A stretch of DNA of 64,000 nt, taken from assembly GCA_036267755.1 (NCBI GenBank), contig DATAVK010000117.1:1-64000 (forward strand). The letters are read 5' to 3'. This stretch comes from DATAVK01 sp036267755 (GTDB lineage: Bacteria > Actinomycetota > Actinomycetes > JAFAQI01). How positions within the stretch are numbered: the first letter of the stretch is position 1; each line of letters starts with the position of its first letter. The notes under the pieces are model-generated. The model saw only the letters and a list, made by a program, of their open reading frames with translations. It was not told the origin of the DNA and did not search any database. A program made the translations under genes and the position numbers. Below, in pieces: positions 33,210 through 42,233 of this stretch.

Positions 33210-34466
33210 ATGTCACCGCGTCGTACCGTCCTGCGCCCTGCCCATGTGCTTGATGTCGTCGCCGGTGAACTGCTGCCCGACCGAGCGGTCATCGTCGAGG
33301 GTGAGCAAGTGGCCGCGATCGTCTCGGTCGCGGACGCGCCGGTCGAGGGCGTCGCGGACATCGACCTACCGGGCCACACGCTGCTCCCCGGCCTCACGGA
33401 TTGCCATGCGCACCTGGTCGGCGAGCCCGACAGCGGTGAGAGCTACGCCGGCCTGCTGACCCGGACGGGAGCCCAAGAAGCGCTGTCCGGCGTCCGCAAT
33501 GCACGCGACACCTTGCGCGCCGGCTTCACGAGCGTGCGCGACGTCGGGAACTTCCGGGCGTTCGTCGACGTCGCGCTGCGCGACGCGATCAACGCCGGGT
33601 GGGTCGACGGCCCCCGGATGCGCGTTGCCGGTGCGTACGTCACGAGCTCCGGTGGCGGCGGCGACATCACCGGCCTCGCGCAGGACGTCGACGCCGTGAT
33701 CCCGCGCGATCTGCGGGCCGGGGTCGCGGACTCGGTCGACGAGGTACGCCGGGTGGTACGTCGAGTCCTCCACGGCGGTGCCGACCACGTCAAGGTGATC
33801 GCCACCGGCGCCGTGATGTCGGCGGGCGGCGTACCCAGCGCACCGGAGTTCAGCGAGGCGGAGATCCGCGCGGCCGTCGAGGAGGCGGCACTGTACGGCG
33901 CCGACGTCGCCGCGCACGCCCACGGCGCGGAAGGCATCAAACGGGCGGTGCGCGCCGGCGTCCGTTCCGTCGAACACGGATCGCTCATCGACGACGAGGG
34001 CATCGAGCTCATGGTCGCGGCGGGCACCTATCTCGTCGCGGACGTGTACTGCGGCGACTACATCGCGGAGCAGGGCGCGAGAGCCGGCTGGGATGCGGAC
34101 GTGCTGCGCAAGAACGACGAGACCACGCTCGCCCAACGCGAAGGCTTTGCCAAGGCGGTGAAGGCGGGGGTGCACATCGCGTTCGGCACCGACAGCGGCA
34201 TCTACCCGCACGGCTGGAACGCGCGGCAGTTCGCCTACCAGGTGCAGTGGGGTCAGACGCCACTCGAGGCGATCCGGTCAGCCACCCTGCACGCGGCCGA
34301 GCTGATGCGCTGGGACGAGATCGGCCGGGTGGCACCCGGGAACCTCGCAGACCTCATCGTGGTCGACGGCGATCCGCTCGAGAACGTCCGGGTGCTGGAA
34401 ACCGTCGGCTTCGTCATGAAGGGCGGCGAGGTAGTGCATCGCGCTGTGGACAACGGCGGGTCCTGA
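33210..34466 (+). CDS. Amidohydrolase family 1 protein (imidazolonepropionase/prolidase-like)
   Basis: A 418-residue TIM-barrel metal hydrolase. Metal ligands are His66/His68 in DCHAHL, Lys in HVKVIATG (probably carboxylated), HAHG, SVEHGS and the Asp in FGTDSG; the N-terminal beta-sandwich ends with LPGHTLLPGLTD and the C-terminal one has GNLADLIVVDGDPL. It resembles the Xaa-Pro dipeptidase/N-acyl or cyclic amide hydrolase group; substrate unknown. ATG 33210 is preferred to GTG 33189 because the family starts near RRTVLRPAHVLD; neither has a clear ribosome site. Monocistronic or joined with the DUF2786 gene. Confidence 0.9.
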   Translation: MSPRRTVLRPAHVLDVVAGELLPDRAVIVEGEQVAAIVSVADAPVEGVADIDLPGHTLLPGLTDCHAHLVGEPDSGESYAGLLTRTGAQEALSGVRNARDTLRAGFTSVRDVGNFRAFVDVALRDAINAGWVDGPRMRVAGAYVTSSGGGGDITGLAQDVDAVIPRDLRAGVADSVDEVRRVVRRVLHGGADHVKVIATGAVMSAGGVPSAPEFSEAEIRAAVEEAALYGADVAAHAHGAEGIKRAVRAGVRSVEHGSLIDDEGIELMVAAGTYLVADVYCGDYIAEQGARAGWDADVLRKNDETTLAQREGFAKAVKAGVHIAFGTDSGIYPHGWNARQFAYQVQWGQTPLEAIRSATLHAAELMRWDEIGRVAPGNLADLIVVDGDPLENVRVLETVGFVMKGGEVVHRAVDNGGS

Positions 34467-34507
34467 CGGATCGGACCAGTAGCGTCCGCAGCGAAGGAGG
34501 CCCACGC

Positions 34508-35224
34508 ATGCTCCACGACGACATCCTGATGCGGGTGCGCAAGCTGCTCGCGGTCGCTGAGCACCCGAGCACTCCGCCCGGGGAAGCGGACGCGGCGGCG
34601 CGGGCAGCGGAGCGGCTGATCGCGAAGTACGCCGTCGACGAGGCCCTGCTCGATGCTGTTGCCCCGAGCCGGACCGCGCCGAAGGTGCGCAATCTGATCG
34701 TCGATGCGCCGTACGCGACCGCCAAGACCACGCTGGTGGGTGCCGTGGCCGCTGCCTACGACGTCAGGGCGATCAGCCATCGAGGCCGCGAACCGCTGCT
34801 AATGACACTGATCGGTTTCGAGGCGGACCTTGCAGTCGTCGACCTGCTCTACACCAGCCTGCTGCTCCAGGCGACGACGGCGATGCGGCGGCAGTCGACG
34901 CGGGGCCGCGGCTTTCGCCGGGCGTTCCTGATCGGCTTCGCCGCCGAGGTCGGGGACCGGCTGGCCGCTGCCCGTCGGGAGGCAGTGGCGCAGTCCGGTG
35001 GGACATCGACCGCGCTGGCGTTGCGTGATCGAGCGCGCGATGTCGACGCCGCTGTCCGAGAGCAGTTCCCGCGCCTGAGGACCACCCGGGCCACGGTGTC
35101 CGACCACGGCGGCCTGTTCGCCGGGCGGGCGTCGGGAGCCGAGGCCAATCTGGCCGCAAGCCGCAACCAGGTGCGGGCACCCGCCGCGGGTCGGCTTGGT
35201 GGCGGAACCCCGAAGGGTCAATAG
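34508..35224 (+). CDS. DUF2786 domain-containing protein
   Basis: 238 residues. The N-terminal DUF2786 motif reads MRVRKLLAVAEHPSTPPGEADAAARAAERLIAKYAVDE, a helical zinc-peptidase-like or DNA-associated domain of unknown function found in actinobacteria and phages. The remaining region is Ala/Arg-rich with a conserved RRAFLIGFAAEVGDRL helix. A strong AAGGAGG (34494-34500) lies 7 nt before ATG 34508, fixing the start; the frame open upstream lies inside the preceding gene. Confidence 0.88.
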   Translation: MLHDDILMRVRKLLAVAEHPSTPPGEADAAARAAERLIAKYAVDEALLDAVAPSRTAPKVRNLIVDAPYATAKTTLVGAVAAAYDVRAISHRGREPLLMTLIGFEADLAVVDLLYTSLLLQATTAMRRQSTRGRGFRRAFLIGFAAEVGDRLAAARREAVAQSGGTSTALALRDRARDVDAAVREQFPRLRTTRATVSDHGGLFAGRASGAEANLAASRNQVRAPAAGRLGGGTPKGQ

Positions 35225-35349
35225 GGACGACACGCCATCGGTATGGACTTTTCGTCCGCCGAAAGGCGCGTTTTCCGATCTTGATCGGACGCCAGAGGAC
35301 TACGGTGCCGGTGTTGTCTTCAGCCGCAGTCGAGTCGGGGGCTCATGAC

Positions 35350-37215
35350 ATGGTTTTTCGGCGCCTGATCGGTGGTCTGTTCGCGGCGCTCCTGCCGCTC
35401 GGCGGCCTGGTGGCGGCCGCCTCACCCGCTCACGGAGCCGACTGCGGCACCCTGCTCCCACTCGCCGTGCCGGCCTGCGGAGTGCTGTGGGGCATCTCGA
35501 CGCCCGGCGGCTCGTCGAGTGTCCTGGCTGCCGATGAGTCGACCGTCGGACGCAGCTTCGACCTGACCTATCACTTTCACACCGTGGGCGACACCCTGCC
35601 CACTCCGGGTGAGGTGAGCGAGGTGGCGAGCGGTCACCTGTTGCACGTCAACATCGAGTCCGGGCCGTATAGCTACCAGAGCATCGCGTCCGGCCAGGAG
35701 GACACCGGCCTGATCCGACAGGCCCAGGGCGTGGCGTCGCTCCACGCCCCGGTCTTTGTCACCTTCTCGCACGAGCCGGACGTGGTGAGCAAGGCCTCAC
35801 GCGGCACTCCGGCGCAGTACGTCGCCGCCTGGCGGCACGTTCACGACCTGTTCATCGCCAACGGCGCGACCAACGCCGTCTGGGTCTGGGTCATGACCGG
35901 CTGGTATCCCAACTTCCCGACCTACGGGAGTTTCTACCCCGGCAACGACGACGTGGACTGGATCGCGTGGGAGGCCTATTCCACGACCGCCTGCAGCGCC
36001 ACGCGCAACGTGCTGCGGGGGACGTTCGCGGGCACGGCGGCCCCGGAGTACCAGTGGCTGCACGACGGCGCCGCGGCCGCCGTGGGGATCGACACCAGCA
36101 AGCCCGAGATGATCGCCGAGTACGGCGCGGTCTACGACAACGGCAACCCCGACGCCCAAGGCGCCTGGTACGGCGCGATCCCACAGACGCTCGAGACGCA
36201 GTTCCCGGACATCAAGGCCGTGGCGAAGTGGGACAACTCCGGTGGCAACTGTCAGTACCAGATGTCGGCGTCGCCGTTGACGGTGGCGGGCATGACCAGC
36301 GCCGGTCACGACCCCTACGTCAACCAGGTCCCCGGGCCGCCTCCGCCGCCGCAGCCCCCGACGGCGTCGTTCACCGAGAGTTGCCCCGGGCTGACCTGCT
36401 CCTTCGACGCGTCCGGCTCGTCGGCACCAGGATCCAGCATCACGTCGTACGCCTGGGACTTCGGGGATGGCTCGACCGCGACCGGCGCAAAGCCCAGCCA
36501 CACCTTCAGCGGCCCGGGTACGAACCAGGTCACGCTCACGGTGACGAATGCCGCCGGGACGACGGCGAGCGTCACGAACACCGTCACGGTGGCGTTGCCG
36601 CAGGTGGCGTTTGTCGCCGCCGCCTCGACCACGGGGAACGCGACCTCCGAGACCGTCACCGTCCCGAGCTCGGTGTCGGCGGGGAATGGCATGCTGCTGC
36701 TGGCAACCGGCGCGGCCGGCAGCGCGCTCACCGCTCCGGCCGGCTGGACCCAGGTCGACACGGCGAGCACGTCCTCGATCACGTCAACGCTGTGGGAGCG
36801 CGTGGCGACGAGCACCGATCATGGGTCGGCGGTGAAGGTGAGCTTCCCCTCGGTCTATCGCGGCAGCGTCCAGCTGCTGGCCTACTCCGGCACCAACCTC
36901 ACGAACCCCGTGGTGGCCTACTCCAAGCGGGCCACCTCGATCACTGCGACCTCGTACGCGACGCCGTCGACGTCGGTGCCTGCGACCGGCGACATCGCGG
37001 TGTCGTACTGGTCGTGCAAGTCATCGTCGGTCTCGACGTGGATCCCGCCAGCAGGCCAGACGGTTCGTTCGACGGCGTACGGCGTGAACGGAGGACGGAT
37101 CTCGTCGCTGGCCTCCGACGCCGGGCCGGCGGTAGCCGGGCCGGCCGGCGGCCTGACCGCGTCCCCGGACACCTCCGCGACGGCGTTCGCGGCGTGGACG
37201 ATCGTCGTCGGCTGA
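35350..37215 (+). CDS. Secreted GH26-like glycoside hydrolase with PKD domain
   Basis: 621 residues with a Sec signal peptide (basic VFRRLIGG, hydrophobic core, AxA-type site near SPAHGA). The catalytic part (about 40-315) resembles GH26: ESGPYSYQSIASG, acid/base-type Glu in FVTFSHEPD, WVWVMTGWYPN and nucleophile-type Glu in MIAEYGA. A Pro-rich linker leads to a PKD domain (about 335-415, YAWDFGDGSTATG) and a C-terminal Ser/Thr-rich beta domain of about 200 residues common in surface proteins. Probably degrades a mannan-type polysaccharide outside the cell. ATG 35350 gives a proper signal peptide. The 125-bp upstream region has small hairpins but no riboswitch I recognise. Confidence 0.85.
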   Translation: MVFRRLIGGLFAALLPLGGLVAAASPAHGADCGTLLPLAVPACGVLWGISTPGGSSSVLAADESTVGRSFDLTYHFHTVGDTLPTPGEVSEVASGHLLHVNIESGPYSYQSIASGQEDTGLIRQAQGVASLHAPVFVTFSHEPDVVSKASRGTPAQYVAAWRHVHDLFIANGATNAVWVWVMTGWYPNFPTYGSFYPGNDDVDWIAWEAYSTTACSATRNVLRGTFAGTAAPEYQWLHDGAAAAVGIDTSKPEMIAEYGAVYDNGNPDAQGAWYGAIPQTLETQFPDIKAVAKWDNSGGNCQYQMSASPLTVAGMTSAGHDPYVNQVPGPPPPPQPPTASFTESCPGLTCSFDASGSSAPGSSITSYAWDFGDGSTATGAKPSHTFSGPGTNQVTLTVTNAAGTTASVTNTVTVALPQVAFVAAASTTGNATSETVTVPSSVSAGNGMLLLATGAAGSALTAPAGWTQVDTASTSSITSTLWERVATSTDHGSAVKVSFPSVYRGSVQLLAYSGTNLTNPVVAYSKRATSITATSYATPSTSVPATGDIAVSYWSCKSSSVSTWIPPAGQTVRSTAYGVNGGRISSLASDAGPAVAGPAGGLTASPDTSATAFAAWTIVVG

Positions 37216-37224
37216 CCCCGTCGG

Positions 37225-37608
37225 TCACGCCAGCTTGCGGGTCCGACCGGAGGCGACCAGGTTCACCAGGACCGCCGCCTGCGAGAACTCGGGCTCCTTG
37301 GTCGCCGTGAGCAGGGTGACCGGTCCACGCCGCGCCAGGCTGCGAAGGTCGGTCAGCGCGGCCATCCGCTCGGGTTCCTGCAGTTCCACGAGGTAGCGGC
37401 GGGTGAACTCCTCGAACCGTTCGTGATCGTGGCCGTACCACTTGCGCAGCTCCGTGGACGGCGCGATATCGCGGCGCCACTCGTCGATGTGCGCGGTCTC
37501 CCGCGACATCCCGCGTGGCCACACCCGGTCGACCAGTACCCGGGTGCCGTCGCTCTTGGCCGGATCGTCGTAGATCCGGCGTACCTGGACGCGCGGCGCA
37601 GCGGCCAT
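37225..37608 (-). CDS. DUF488 family protein
   Basis: 127 residues with the DUF488 (YeaO-like) signature: VRRIYDDPAKSDGTRVLVDRVWPRGMSRE, then WYGHDHERFEEFTRRYL and GPVTLLTATKEPEFSQAAVL. The function of the family is unknown; the conserved His/Arg/Asp set suggests an enzyme. It converges with the GH26-like gene, with 9 bp between the stops, where TGACC-5 nt-GGTCA could form a small hairpin. Confidence 0.9.
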   Translation of the reverse strand: MAAAPRVQVRRIYDDPAKSDGTRVLVDRVWPRGMSRETAHIDEWRRDIAPSTELRKWYGHDHERFEEFTRRYLVELQEPERMAALTDLRSLARRGPVTLLTATKEPEFSQAAVLVNLVASGRTRKLA

Positions 37609-37650
37609 GTATCGATCATCCGGGACGGGTCAAGCGGGCCAGTCCGCGGG

Positions 37651-38106
37651 CTACCAGTACTGCGCCATCAGCTCGTGCGACCAGGCCGGCTGCCGGACCG
37701 GGCCGCGAGGCCCGAACTCCGACAGGTAGGGCTTGATGTCGAGCACCGGCGTCCCGTCGATAGCGTCCAGCCCCTGGACGCTGAGCGTGACACCGTCGAC
37801 CGCGAGCACCCGGCAGACGGTGACTCCGAGCCGGTTCGGGCGGTCCTTTCCACGCTGGGCGAAGATCCCTACCTCCGGCCAGTCGTGGTTGCCGCGCGGA
37901 TGCCGGGCAGCCGTCTCCACGGCCGCCGGATCGACCCGGTCGAAGCAGAAGAGCACCTCGACATGCGAGAAATCGCTCAGCCCCCGCAGTGCGTCAGCGG
38001 TGAACCGATCGGGGTCGAGCGTGATCGTCGACGCGACGCCGTCCCACCCGTCGTCGATGGCTTCGGTGCGCGATGAGTGAACCCATCCGATCGGTGTCAG
38101 CTCCAC
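37651..38106 (-). CDS. TrmO/TsaA-like SAM-dependent tRNA methyltransferase family protein
   Basis: 151 residues with the TsaA/YaeB beta-barrel: LTPIGWVHSSR at the start, LSDFSHVEVLFCFDRVD, RHPRGNHDWPEVGIFAQRGKDRPNRLGVTVCRVL, and DGTPVLDIKPYLSEF. In Escherichia coli TrmO methylates N6 of t6A37 in tRNA; shorter actinobacterial homologues may modify other substrates. GTG 38106 sits right at the conserved start; the longer open frame from 38190 overlaps the divergent dehydrogenase promoter. Confidence 0.87.
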   Translation of the reverse strand: MELTPIGWVHSSRTEAIDDGWDGVASTITLDPDRFTADALRGLSDFSHVEVLFCFDRVDPAAVETAARHPRGNHDWPEVGIFAQRGKDRPNRLGVTVCRVLAVDGVTLSVQGLDAIDGTPVLDIKPYLSEFGPRGPVRQPAWSHELMAQYW

Positions 38107-38173
38107 GTGACCACCCTCGCAGAGTCGGGCCGGGTCTCGCCAGGAGACGATCAGAGCAGTGAAGGAGGCTGAC

Positions 38174-39136
38174 ATGAGCCTGCGATGCATCGTCCTCGAC
38201 GACTATCAAGGCGTGGCACTCGGCTCGGCCGACTGGTCGCCGTTGGCCGGCCAGGTGGACGTGACCGTCGTACGCGACCATCTTGCGGACCCCTCCGCGC
38301 TGGTGGAGCGGCTCCGCGGCCACCAGATCATCGTCGCGATGCGCGAGCGAACGCCGCTCACCGGCGAGATCATCGCGCAGCTGCCGGACCTGCGGCTGAT
38401 CGTCACGACCGGGATGCGGAACGCCGCCATCGACGTCACGATGGCCACCGAACGTGGCGTGGTGGTGTGCGGGACACCCGGCGCATCGGCCCCGACCGCC
38501 GAACTGACCTGGGCGTTGGTGCTCGCCGTTGCCCGGCATGTGGTCGACGAGGCTACGTCGCTGCGTCGAGGCGGCCCGTGGCAGTCCACGGTCGGGATGG
38601 ACCTGGCCGGCCGCCGGCTGGGGGTCGTGGGTCTGGGGAGGATCGGGTCGGCCGTCGCGACCATCGGCCTCGCGTTCGGCATGGACGTGACCGCCTGGAG
38701 CCCGAACCTCACGGCGGCCCGTTGCGCGGAGGTCGGTGTCCAACTGGCGGGGGGCCTGCCGGACCTGCTCCGCACCAGCGACGTCGTGTCGATCCACCTC
38801 GCGCTCGGCGATCGCAGCCGAGGGTTGATCGGAGCGGCCGAGCTCGCCCTCATGAAGCCGACCGCGGTGCTGATCAATACCTCGCGGGCGGCCATCGTCG
38901 ACCGTGCGGCACTGCTGGACGCGCTGCGCACCGGCTCGATCGCCGGCGCCGGGGTGGATGTCTTCGACGTCGAGCCGCTGCCATTCGACGATCCCTTCCG
39001 AACGCTTCCGACCGTCGTGGCAACCCCACATCTCGGCTACGTGACGCAGCGCAACTACACGGAGAACTTCTTCCCCGCCGTCGTCGAGGACATCGTGGCC
39101 TTCCTCTCCGGCGCACCGATCCGCGTCCTGGACTGA
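38174..39136 (+). CDS. D-2-hydroxyacid dehydrogenase family protein
   Basis: 320 residues. The nucleotide-binding GLGRIG (near residue 155) is followed by the catalytic Arg in INTSRAAIVDR, Glu in VFDVEPLP and His in ATPHLGYVTQ, the standard set of the NAD-dependent D-2-hydroxyacid/phosphoglycerate dehydrogenase family. Substrate not clear; the N-terminal IVLDDYQGVAL is typical of a common actinobacterial subgroup. AAGGAGG (38162-38168) lies 5 nt before ATG 38174, so the upstream in-frame GTG 38159 is not used. Confidence 0.92.
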   Translation: MSLRCIVLDDYQGVALGSADWSPLAGQVDVTVVRDHLADPSALVERLRGHQIIVAMRERTPLTGEIIAQLPDLRLIVTTGMRNAAIDVTMATERGVVVCGTPGASAPTAELTWALVLAVARHVVDEATSLRRGGPWQSTVGMDLAGRRLGVVGLGRIGSAVATIGLAFGMDVTAWSPNLTAARCAEVGVQLAGGLPDLLRTSDVVSIHLALGDRSRGLIGAAELALMKPTAVLINTSRAAIVDRAALLDALRTGSIAGAGVDVFDVEPLPFDDPFRTLPTVVATPHLGYVTQRNYTENFFPAVVEDIVAFLSGAPIRVLD

Positions 39137-39189
39137 CATGCCGGGTCGCGGCTGACCAAACCGGTTGCGCCGGACGCGACGATAGGGGC

Positions 39190-40038
39190 GTGCTCACCGC
39201 AGCGGCCGGGTTGGCCGACCACGATCTCGCAGCGATTGCCGATCTGGAACAACGGGTCGTCGCGCACGACGGAGGTCGGCTCAAGCTGGAGTGGAGTGTC
39301 CTGCGCTCTCGCTCCGGCAATCGGGTCGACGACCTGCTGTGGTGGGACGACGACAACCTGCTGGGATTCCTCGGCATCTACCAGTTCGGCGGGTCGAAGC
39401 CGGAGTTCGCCGGCATGGTCGACCCGACCGCCCGTCGCGCCGGAGTCGGGACCGCGCTGCTCACGGGCGCTCGACGCCTGACGCGCGACCGCGGCGGCCA
39501 GAGTGCGCTCATCGTGGTTCCGCGCTCGACTCCCGCGGGAGCCGGATTCGCCCTGTCACAGGGCGCCGTCCTCGAGCATTCCGAGCACCACATGGAGCTG
39601 GTCGGCACCCCGAGCGGCCGACCGCTCCACTCCGACATCCGCGTACGGACGGCCACGCCAGCCGATGTCGACGAGATCGGCCGGATCCTGTCGGAGGCCT
39701 TCGATGAGCCCCGGGACAGCACGCCCATCACTCTGGACGACACCTCCGACCAGCAGCTGGTCGTCGAACGAAGCGGGGCCGTCGTCGGCGCGCTGCGGCT
39801 CAACTCGGACGATGGCGTGACCGGGATCTACGGCCTCGCGGTCGACCCTCGGCTGCAGGGTCAGGGGATCGGGCGCGACGTCCTCGGCCGGGTCGGTCAC
39901 GACCTTCGCAGCCGGGACAGCACGCACCGGGTGACCCTCGAGGTCTCGACCATCAACGAGCGAGCCCTCGGCCTGTACACCTCGGTCGGTTTCGAGCGTC
40001 GTACCACCGAGGACTACTACGAGATCGGCCTCGGCTAG
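39190..40038 (+). CDS. GNAT acetyltransferase with two GNAT domains
   Basis: 282 residues comprising two GNAT folds. The first (1-140) has the acetyl-CoA loop RRAGVGTALL; the second (150-282) has LAVDPRLQGQGIGRDVL and the C-terminal NERALGLYTSVGFERR. Double GNAT proteins acetylate amines or antibiotics (for example mycothiol synthase-like or Eis-like enzymes); this one is shorter than typical MshD and I do not assign a substrate. The GTG start follows ATAGGGG. It converges with the sugar permease gene. Confidence 0.87.
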   Translation: MLTAAAGLADHDLAAIADLEQRVVAHDGGRLKLEWSVLRSRSGNRVDDLLWWDDDNLLGFLGIYQFGGSKPEFAGMVDPTARRAGVGTALLTGARRLTRDRGGQSALIVVPRSTPAGAGFALSQGAVLEHSEHHMELVGTPSGRPLHSDIRVRTATPADVDEIGRILSEAFDEPRDSTPITLDDTSDQQLVVERSGAVVGALRLNSDDGVTGIYGLAVDPRLQGQGIGRDVLGRVGHDLRSRDSTHRVTLEVSTINERALGLYTSVGFERRTTEDYYEIGLG

Positions 40039-40045
40039 CTCCCGG

Positions 40046-41386
40046 TCAGGTAGCGGCGCGGCCCCGCCGACCGACGGCGTCGACGGTGACGGCAGCGAGC
40101 AACACGAGTCCGTTCACCATGAACGTCGCAGCGGCGCTCAGGTTGATCAGGTTCATCCCGTTCGCGATCGCCGCGATGATCACGCCGCCCAGGACAGCGT
40201 GGATCATCTTGCCCCGACCGCCGAACAAGCTGGCGCCACCGATCACGGCGGCGGCGACGGCGTACAGCACCTGGGTGCCACCGTCGACGTTCTGGGAGAT
40301 CGACCCCAGGTAGGACTCGTACAGCACACCGGCGATGCCGGCGGTCACCCCCGTGAGCATGAAGGCGGTGAGCCGGATCCGGTTGAGACTGATACCCGCC
40401 CGGCGCGCCGCCTCAGCGTTGCCGCCGATCGCGTACAAGTAGCGGCCGAAGCGAGTGCGGTTCAACAGGAACGTGTACCCCATCAGCACGACGAGCACGA
40501 TCGGCACTACCCAGGGGACGCCCTTGATGCTGATGAGGAAACCGCCGCGGTTGCGGTTGCATACGAGCACCACGACCACACCGGCGACGGCCACGCCCGC
40601 GATCTTCACCAGTGTGAGTGCGAACGGCGGCGTCACCAGACCGCTGCGCCGCCGGCGCTGGTCGCGATACAGGTTCAGGCCCGCGAACCCCACGACCGCG
40701 GCGGCCATGACGATCCAGCCCGCGGTGGGCGTGAGGTTGCCGTTCACCACGTCGTTGAGGACAGGGTTGCTGATGTTGATGTTGCCGCCGCTGGCGTGTG
40801 AGTCATGGCTGAACAGCGACAGGATCACGCCCTGCAACCCCAGGAAGAAACCCAGTGTGACGATGAACGACGGCAATCTCAGCCGCGTGACGAGCAGACC
40901 GACGACCGTGCTGATCACCACGCACGACGCGACTCCGGCCAGAATGGCGAGCGACCACGTGACGTTGTGAGGCGGCGCCGCGAGCTCGGCGGTGATGATC
41001 GCGCCGACTGCCATGTTGAACCCGGCCGACAGGTCGATCTCGCCCAACAGCAGGACGAATACCTCCGCCATGCCCAGCATGATGATGAAGGCGCCCTGGT
41101 CGAGGAGGTTGACCAGGTTCAGACCGGAGAGGAACTTCCCGTTCTTGCTCTGGAAGATGATGACGATGACGACGAGCCCGAAGATGACCGGCAGAACCCC
41201 GCTCTCGCCGCCCCGGATCTTCACCCATTGCGCGGAGATGTACTCACCGAACGTGTCGGCGACCATGGCATCGCTGGCGAGCTTCGTGGAGTCGGACGTC
41301 GAGTCGAGGTCCTGAGCATCCACGCCACCACCGGCGTCCGGCGTCGGCTCGCCGGCGACTGCGGCGTCCTGTGGCGACGTAGACAT
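40046..41386 (-). CDS. Sugar-type ABC transporter permease (XylH/RbsC family)
   Basis: 446 residues, with about 45 polar N-terminal residues then some ten membrane segments. Family markers are LLGEIDLSAGFNMAVGAI, RLRLPSFIVTLGFFLGLQG, the loop RFGRYLYAIGGNAEAARRAGI that contacts the ATPase, and VYAVAAAVIGGASLFGGRG. It forms the membrane channel of the transporter encoded with the ATPase (5 bp upstream) and binding protein. It might also accept the ATPase domain of the neighbouring ABC-kinase fusion as a docking partner. Confidence 0.94.
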   Translation of the reverse strand: MSTSPQDAAVAGEPTPDAGGGVDAQDLDSTSDSTKLASDAMVADTFGEYISAQWVKIRGGESGVLPVIFGLVVIVIIFQSKNGKFLSGLNLVNLLDQGAFIIMLGMAEVFVLLLGEIDLSAGFNMAVGAIITAELAAPPHNVTWSLAILAGVASCVVISTVVGLLVTRLRLPSFIVTLGFFLGLQGVILSLFSHDSHASGGNINISNPVLNDVVNGNLTPTAGWIVMAAAVVGFAGLNLYRDQRRRRSGLVTPPFALTLVKIAGVAVAGVVVVLVCNRNRGGFLISIKGVPWVVPIVLVVLMGYTFLLNRTRFGRYLYAIGGNAEAARRAGISLNRIRLTAFMLTGVTAGIAGVLYESYLGSISQNVDGGTQVLYAVAAAVIGGASLFGGRGKMIHAVLGGVIIAAIANGMNLINLSAAATFMVNGLVLLAAVTVDAVGRRGRAAT

Positions 41387-41391
41387 GGAGG

Positions 41392-42228
41392 TCAGTCCCT
41401 TCCGGCGGAGGCAGACGATCCGGCCAGTGCGCCGGTGGTGATGAGCTCAACAGCTCGCTGGGTGTCCAACTCGGACACCGGATAAGTACCCGCGACGTGC
41501 CCCAGGTACAGCGCGGCCACGCGATTGGCCACCTGGAAGACATCGACCAGGTTGTGGGAGATCAGCAGGACGGAGACGCCGCGCTCGCTCAAGGTCTTGA
41601 CCAGGTTGAGGACCATGGCCGTCTGCGAGACACCGAGGGCCGCTGTGGGCTCGTCCATGATGACCAGCTTGGCGTCCTCGAGCACGGCGCGAGCCACGGC
41701 GACCGCCTGTCGCTGACCACCGGACAGCGAACCCACCGGCTGACGAATCGACCTCACCGTGGTCACGGACAGGTCGGACAGGGTCTTCTTGGCGTGACGT
41801 TCCATCGCCGTCTCGTCGAGCAGACCGGCGTGGAGCATCTCACGTCCGAGAAACATGTTCTGGACGATGTCGAGGTTGTCCGCCAGCGCGAGGTCCTGGT
41901 ACATGGTCGCGATGCCCAGCGCGGCCGCGTCTCGCGGGTTCCGGACGTGAACCTCTTTGCCCTCCCAGAAGACGTGCCCGCTGTCCGGCGACCAGATCCC
42001 CGAGATGGTCTTGATCATCGTCGATTTGCCGGCGCCGTTGTCGCCTACGAGAGCGAGCACCTCACCGGGATAGATCTCCAAATCCACGTCACGCAAGGCC
42101 TGGACGGCCCCGAAGTTCTTTCCGATCCCCGACAGCCGCAGCAGCGGAGTACCACGATCGCCGTTCGTCTGGGGCGTGACGGGAGCCCGGTCCGTAGACC
42201 GGGCTCCCGCGCCGTTATCCATGGGCAT
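41392..42228 (-). CDS. Sugar-type ABC transporter ATP-binding protein (single ABC domain)
   Basis: 278 residues carrying one ABC domain rather than the tandem pair of RbsA/XylG: Walker A GDNGAGKST, Q-loop MYQDLALADNLDI, signature SGGQRQA, Walker B LVIMDEPTAALG and H-loop ISHN. Two molecules would power the permease encoded downstream. ATG 42228 lies 5 bp after the binding-protein stop; ATG 42222 is an alternative. The first 25 codons are poorly conserved and contain a perfect hairpin. Its Q-loop sequence is very like that of the ABC domain fused to the nearby histidine kinase. Confidence 0.93.
   Translation of the reverse strand: MPMDNGAGARSTDRAPVTPQTNGDRGTPLLRLSGIGKNFGAVQALRDVDLEIYPGEVLALVGDNGAGKSTMIKTISGIWSPDSGHVFWEGKEVHVRNPRDAAALGIATMYQDLALADNLDIVQNMFLGREMLHAGLLDETAMERHAKKTLSDLSVTTVRSIRQPVGSLSGGQRQAVAVARAVLEDAKLVIMDEPTAALGVSQTAMVLNLVKTLSERGVSVLLISHNLVDVFQVANRVAALYLGHVAGTYPVSELDTQRAVELITTGALAGSSASAGRD
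42181..42208 (-). promoter_or_regulatory. Perfect 12-bp hairpin at the binding-protein/ATPase junction
   Basis: GGGAGCCCGGTC (42181-42192) and GACCGGGCTCCC (42197-42208) pair perfectly around a 4-nt loop. It lies about 26 nt after the binding-protein stop, within the non-conserved first codons of the ATPase gene. Binding-protein genes of sugar transporters are often followed by such stems, which protect the upstream mRNA and reduce readthrough so that the binding protein is made in excess. Confidence 0.65.
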
Positions 42229-42233
42229 CAGTA

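Noticed and set aside
35225..35349. Possible riboswitch (c-di-GMP or c-di-AMP) upstream of the secreted GH26-like gene
   Set aside because: Small hairpins (GGAC-TTTTC-GTCC, GCC-GAAA-GGC) occur, but the conserved cores of GEMM or ydaO riboswitches are absent.
39130..39170. CTGACATG...GGCTGACC sequence after the hydroxyacid dehydrogenase as a third copy of the hairpin repeat
   Set aside because: Only short TGAC pieces match; arms do not pair and the conserved inner CTCGGCCCAA is missing.
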